Assembly: GCA_015491275.1 (NCBI GenBank)
Contig: WFWF01000099.1
Coordinates: 1-6,508, forward strand
Length of the DNA: 6,508 bases
Reading direction: 5' to 3'
Source of the DNA: Aquificales bacterium
GTDB taxonomy: Bacteria; Aquificota; Aquificia; Aquificales; Aquificaceae
The translations under genes and the position numbers were made by a program. The notes under the pieces are model-generated. The model was not told the origin of the DNA, ran no database searches, and saw only the letters and a program-made list of their open reading frames with translations. Numbering within the stretch: position 1 is the stretch's first letter; every line of letters starts with the position of its first letter. Shown here piece by piece: positions 6,490-6,508 of this stretch.

Positions 6490-6508
6490 CTGTCTCTTAT
6501 ACACATCT
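6490..6508. other. Untrimmed Tn5 mosaic-end (Nextera) adapter, not genomic
   Basis: The last 19 bases, CTGTCTCTTATACACATCT, are an exact reverse complement of the 19-bp hyperactive Tn5 mosaic end used in tagmentation libraries. They end flush with the window. This is adapter read-through kept in the assembly, so genuine sequence stops at 6489. A natural Tn5/IS50 end is far less likely: nothing of the transposon follows, and natural IS50 ends differ from the engineered mosaic at a few positions. Confidence 0.95.

Noticed and set aside
6490..6508. A real Tn5/IS50 insertion end
   Set aside because: The match is to the engineered mosaic end, ends flush with the contig, and no transposon sequence follows; adapter read-through explains it fully.
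1..6508. A previously undescribed system, CRISPR array, RNA gene, mobile element or defence island
   Set aside because: Nearly every base is assigned to recognised housekeeping genes. I saw no direct repeats with spacers, no tRNA- or rRNA-like sequence, no transposase and no unusual gene cluster.

Overview
The window is a compact stretch of bacterial chromosome, probably from a thermophile. GC is roughly 40% by eye. Arg is mostly AGA/AGG and Ile often ATA, the proteins are rich in Lys, Glu and Ile, and genes overlap or nearly touch. The IleRS and ArgB sequences look Aquificota-like to me, but no marker gene is present, so the phylum is a guess from memory, not a search result.

Layout: two units converge. 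On the + strand (about 54-1714) a small DUF4911-like gene is followed by tldD, the metalloprotease subunit of the TldD/TldE (PmbA) pair; an unidentified upstream gene may end at the left edge. On the - strand (6399 down to 1707) an apparent operon runs ileS (isoleucyl-tRNA synthetase), nrnA (DHH/DHHA1 nanoRNase/pAp phosphatase), argB (N-acetylglutamate kinase). ileS and nrnA are 45 nt apart, nrnA and argB overlap by 14 nt, and argB and tldD overlap tail to tail by 8 nt, leaving no room for an ordinary intergenic terminator.

The one real non-coding stretch is the ~90 bp upstream of ileS. It holds a strong Shine-Dalgarno sequence, a perfect TATAAT box and, facing the other way, a weak candidate promoter. 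Together these move the ileS start inward from the longest reading frame (924 instead of 937 residues). The last 19 bases (6490-6508) are not genomic: they equal the Tn5 mosaic-end/Nextera adapter and should be trimmed.

The genes are housekeeping: charging of tRNA-Ile, turnover of very short RNAs and pAp, the second step of arginine synthesis, and peptide processing by TldD. I found no CRISPR array, RNA gene, insertion sequence, toxin-antitoxin, defence or phage signal, and no evidence of an undescribed system. The items worth a second look are the adapter, the corrected starts, a substituted zinc ligand in IleRS, and the terminator-less convergent junction.
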